From contig OX439137.1 of assembly GCA_949318235.1 (NCBI GenBank), positions 2,349,249-2,413,248 of the forward strand: 64,000 nt of DNA, in the 5' to 3' direction. Under the pieces are notes generated by a model that was given only the letters and a program-made list of their open reading frames with translations, was not told the DNA's origin and did no database searches. Positions within the stretch are counted from its first letter, which is position 1; every line of letters begins with the position of its first letter. This DNA is from Ecdyonurus torrentis (lineage: Eukaryota > Arthropoda > Insecta > Ephemeroptera > Heptageniidae). The translations under genes were made by a program, and so were the position numbers. This document shows positions 60,626-64,000 of the stretch, piece after piece.

Positions 60626-60716
60626 AAGAAACAACTGTTTCAAGCCAGACTATGAGCGAATGTGACTGAAATCGCTTATAGTCTGCTTCAAAACAGTTGT
60701 ACTTTTATTTGTCAAT
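60626..60716. mobile_element. Element AA2: short form
   Basis: AACAACTGTTTCAAGCCAGA with inverse TCTGCTTCAAAACAGTTGT; interior mostly deleted. Confidence 0.72.
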
Positions 60717-60729
60717 AAAATATTGTCGT

Positions 60730-61544
60730 TACGAAGCTTAGCTGAGATATTAAAGTGAGTCTCATACTTGAAAATTTGTCATTTGAGTCATAAACTTTTC
60801 TTTTTTCTTTTTTTTTTTTTTGGAAACCCGTTACCTCCCACCCCCTTAAAAAAAATGCATGATTGCATTTTATTTATTTATTTATTTATTTATTTCACCA
60901 GATTATACATATAAGCATTACAACATTACACAAAATGCAGCATGTAAAATGGTGAAATACAAAAGAAGGTGATTGTCTCCCCCTTCCCCTACTTCATCTT
61001 TCAGAATACAAATACAGGGTTCATAATCAAGCTTAATACTAAAAACTATCTGAGATGAGAATTTTCATCATTGAATAAAAGATATGCACAAATAAGTGCA
61101 GTAGTTGTCTCAAAAATCGAAAAAAAAATAAAAAGGGGGGGGGGTTCTTATAAGCGTAAATTTAGGGGACCCTTAGCTTTCCTTGCTCGCTACAAGCTCC
61201 ATTGATAATATTTCAAAATATTTATTCCTTTCTTCATAACTATTGGGTATTGTTTTCAATACTGTACCCGAAATATATAAAAAGTATCTACACTTTTTTA
61301 TCTATCTCCGATCCCTACATTTAGCTGAACTCGGATAGGAGTCTCTTTCTTTTGAAAGTGATATCTTCTTTCAAGAGTAACCTTTTTGTCGCAGACAAGT
61401 GTCTCATAGAAAATTTTATTGCTTGCCGTTACTCTTCAAAAGCAATAGAGTAAAATTATTATGAAAGTGTACATATATTATTTTCGCCTAGCTTTAGAAA
61501 CACATAGAAAAAATAAATGGTTTCTTTCTTTTTGTTAAATATGC
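60730..61544. other. Importin intron 2 part, no element recognised
   Basis: A TTTA tandem at 60870-60895 followed by CACCAGATTATACATATAAG, which resembles the 3' end of a non-LTR element but is not assigned. A small GAAAATTTTATT palindrome near 61405-61475 also occurs near 22732-22795. Confidence 0.4.
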
Positions 61545-61763
61545 ATATCGATCTTTTCGCGTCAAAATGAAGCTTCAACAATTTACAAATTTCCAATGAA
61601 TGAACGATCTACACTTTACAAAGTCACGGCTACCTGAAGCTTCTGCTATATAAAACAGGTAGGTGAAACTCCGGGTAGCCGCAAATTTGTAAAGTGTAGA
61701 TCGTTCATTCTTTGGAAATTTGTAAAGTGTAGTAGCTTCATCTGGACGCGAGAAGATCGATAT
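61545..61763. mobile_element. Element E1: fold-back, 33-bp module
   Basis: ATATCGATCTTTTCGCGTCA at the left, CGCGAGAAGATCGATAT at the right. Two copies of a 33-bp unit with ACTTTACAAA per arm; core with TCTGCTATATAAAACAGGTA. Confidence 0.88.
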
Positions 61764-62308
61764 GAAGAAACAAGGTCCATATAATAAAGAGGTTGAGCGC
61801 AGCACAAAACTCACACATTTGATTTTATTTTGTGATGGATGTACTTGGTTCTAAGCCAATACGATGCCGTTCACCAGTTACGTCACTGATAAGATGAACA
61901 AAGTTTCAAGTGGCGACATGACGTCTTTGGTGAATTTCTTTGAGCTGCGCGACCTTGGCCAAAACTTTTTCCGGAGCATCTAACCTCTTAAATATGGACC
62001 TTGATGAAGAAGAAGGGTTCTTCTTTTACTCAGATTTGATAAAATTCATGATCATTACAAAAAAAAATATCATGTATTCAGTGAAGTGATACTACATTTT
62101 ATCATTTACTGAAATGTGAGGAGGGGAAATGGGTCAAGTTCTGGATTTTAGTCTTTCTTTGCAAATCAATATAAACAATTGTCCGTTTAAGTGTCCCAAT
62201 ATTTTTAGAGTGCAATATATTTTATAAGAACGCTTATGGGGGGAGGGGGGGGGATAGAATAGAGTCCACTTATTTGAAGTGTAAATATGTACACAGGGCT
62301 GCTATAGA

Positions 62309-62470
62309 CTAATAAAGGAACCACTGCTTTGAGGCCGACTATAAGAAATTTTGCTCACTTCCGCTTCCGTTTTGACGTTCTACGCATGCGTAATAAGTAG
62401 AAACGGAAGCTGATGTGACCGAAATCGCTTATAGTCAGCCTCAAAACAGTTGTTCTTTTATTAGTCAATA
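62309..62470. mobile_element. Element AA3: palindromic MITE
   Basis: ACTAATAAAGGAACCACTGC with inverse ending TTCTTTTATTAGTCA; centre TACGCATGCGTA. Confidence 0.8.
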
Positions 62471-62758
62471 ATATATTTACCATTTAAATCCAGTGTGTAT
62501 TTTTCTCATAAGAATAACATTACAAATTTAGCGCCAGTTTTCAACTGGTAAAATATATTATCACAGTCCTGTGTACATACATAAGGTTACTAAATAGAAT
62601 ATAGTATTGATTTAATTGCAAGTTCAACAATTCAAATATTAACTTTATTAATATTATGATGTATTATGATGTATTAATAATGTGCCAAAATTTAAAATTT
62701 AAAGTGAAACCTACGTTTTTTCCATGACTCAGATAGCACATTTACAAACTTATTATAC

Positions 62759-62977
62759 ATATCGATCTTTTCGCGTCAAGATGAAGCTACTACACTTTAC
62801 AAATTTCCGAAGAATGAACGATCTACACTTTACAAAGTCGCGGCTATCTGAAGCTTCTGCTATATAAAACAGGTAGGAAAAGCTCCAGGTAGCCGCAAAT
62901 TTGTAAAGTGTAGATCGTTCATTCTTCGGAAATTTGTAAAGTGTAGTAGCTTCATCTTGACGCGAGAACATCGATAT
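62759..62977. mobile_element. Element E2: fold-back, 33-bp module
   Basis: Near-identical to E1, 1.2 kb away; ATATCGATCTTTTCGCGTCA left and GAACATCGATAT right. Confidence 0.88.
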
Positions 62978-63049
62978 GTACATTTATATCATATACATAT
63001 GTATATTTACCCCGAACGCTAACGGCCTAATACATATGTACATACATAC

Positions 63050-63218
63050 ATATCGAGGGTGCTCCGCTATAATGTCCTAAGTCCACTTGACCTTGAAAAA
63101 TAAAAAATCGTCGGATCAACCCCAAATTTTGGATTTATCCATTTCAGGTCATTTGCAACAAAAAATATTTTTCAAGGTCAAATGGACTTAGGACATTATA
63201 GCGGAGCACCCTCGATAT
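63050..63218. mobile_element. Element I: 169-bp palindrome with ATATCGAG ends
   Basis: ATATCGAGGGTGCTCCGCTA, perfect inverse at the right. Arms of about 55 bp around an asymmetric GTCGGATCAACCCC centre. No modules. Confidence 0.87.
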
Positions 63219-63613
63219 GCTTAAATGTTCTTACAATAGAATTTTAATAAAATAACACCTACATACAGTTAAATATACAATGTTGAAGGTTGAAGATCAA
63301 GTAATAACTATTTACTTTGTAAACTTCATAACCTTAAAGTTACAGTGCATGCCTGTTATGTATGCATACTGGTATCTTTTCAAACGTCCTTGAAATTTTT
63401 ACACGTTCATTTAAACACTTACAAACAATAAAATGATGAACTATCCACTTTAATAGAACATAATAACACTTTAATTATAATAAATATTCAAATCATTCAT
63501 TAAATACGACAAATAATATCAAAATTTGTATTTTTATTATGTACAACCACATTGCCATAATGTGTACATATGTACATACATACATACACATCTGAAACAT
63601 AAATTTTACAAAC

Positions 63614-63695
63614 CTGCTTGTCTAACTGGCATCTCTACATCAGTCATCATAACTACTTGAAGTAAGGACGGAGCAAATCCAATTATTTTATGAAT
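63614..63695 (-). CDS. IPO7: Importin-7/8 coding exon 2
   Basis: An ATTACAG acceptor and a GTTTGT donor bound 82 bases encoding IHKIIGFAPSLLQV and DVEMPVRQA, the importin-beta N-terminal (IBN_N) segment that contacts RanGTP. The PVRQAG motif is characteristic of the family; the Gly codon is split across the next intron. Confidence 0.93.
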
Positions 63696-63968
63696 CTGTA
63701 ATTAAAAAAATATTACAGTTATTAAAAATATAATGACGTGCAAAAAAAAAAGAAAAAAAAATGCTTCAAGGGGAAAAAAACGTGGCATTGCAAAATATTC
63801 ATTTCTTATGATTTAGTTGACGGTCATGTCTTATTTATACATATTATTATATTTTAGCATAAGATTTGTTGAATATCATAATAAAATATGATTATAATAA
63901 GTTTAATGACATTTTTATTACGATTTTAAAAAATTTGAAGGTGACACACGTGTGAGGTTACCCCATAC

Positions 63969-64000
63969 CTGATTTAGTTGTTCTTCAGCTTGCTGTCGCT
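63969..64000 (-). CDS. IPO7: Importin-7/8 coding exon 1 in window (partial)
   Basis: The visible 3' part of an exon encodes RQQAEEQLNQ, matching the first HEAT helix of importin-7 (human AERQLNEAH region). It ends in phase 0 at a GTATGG donor. Its beginning, including the start codon, lies beyond the window edge. Confidence 0.85.

Overview
This window is animal nuclear DNA. It is very AT-rich, carries spliced genes with GT-AG introns, and holds long homopolymer and dinucleotide tracts. The proteins fit an invertebrate metazoan with a single importin-7/8 type gene. Species and phylum cannot be fixed from the sequence.

Two protein genes are visible, both on the minus strand. Positions 63969 down to 20565 hold 21 coding exons of an importin-7/8 (IPO7/IPO8, fly moleskin) orthologue. 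Every splice phase closes and the exons add up to 1037 residues in one open frame ending in a stop; only the extreme N terminus lies beyond 64000. About 11.7 kb further along, 8849-8744 and 1460-1366 are exons 1 and 2 of the NEDD8-conjugating enzyme UBE2M/UBC12; its remaining exons lie beyond position 1. A tRNA-Pro(GGG)-like gene sits on the plus strand at 57163-57234 inside an importin intron, and a 5S rRNA-derived fragment lies at 25365-25480.

The rest, over 90 percent, is introns and intergenic DNA packed with palindromic repeats. (1) One superfamily of fold-back elements has ATATCG-like ends; at least five families with unrelated sequence (B, E, F, J, AB) carry arm modules of exactly 33 bp around a non-palindromic core. 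It includes a 3.4-kb palindrome with 1.66-kb arms in UBE2M intron 1. (2) Three families are flanked by TTAA (A, Z, GG). (3) hAT-like elements have 8-bp duplications (C, JJ, LL) or subterminal word arrays (K, JJ). (4) Penelope-like or retrozyme-like pieces (O, P, R) occur as inverted pairs; two insertions have 14- and 16-bp target duplications. (5) A repeat called N occurs nine times, always in the same orientation, only inside importin introns. (6) There is a roughly 1-kb perfect decamer satellite.

The most notable find is element R (33188-35124) in the importin intron between coding exons 15 and 16. It carries three type I hammerhead ribozyme motifs: two with all core residues, one on each strand, and one with a core G changed. 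The intact minus-strand copy lies in the sense orientation of the importin pre-mRNA. Element letters are my own labels, used only for cross-reference.
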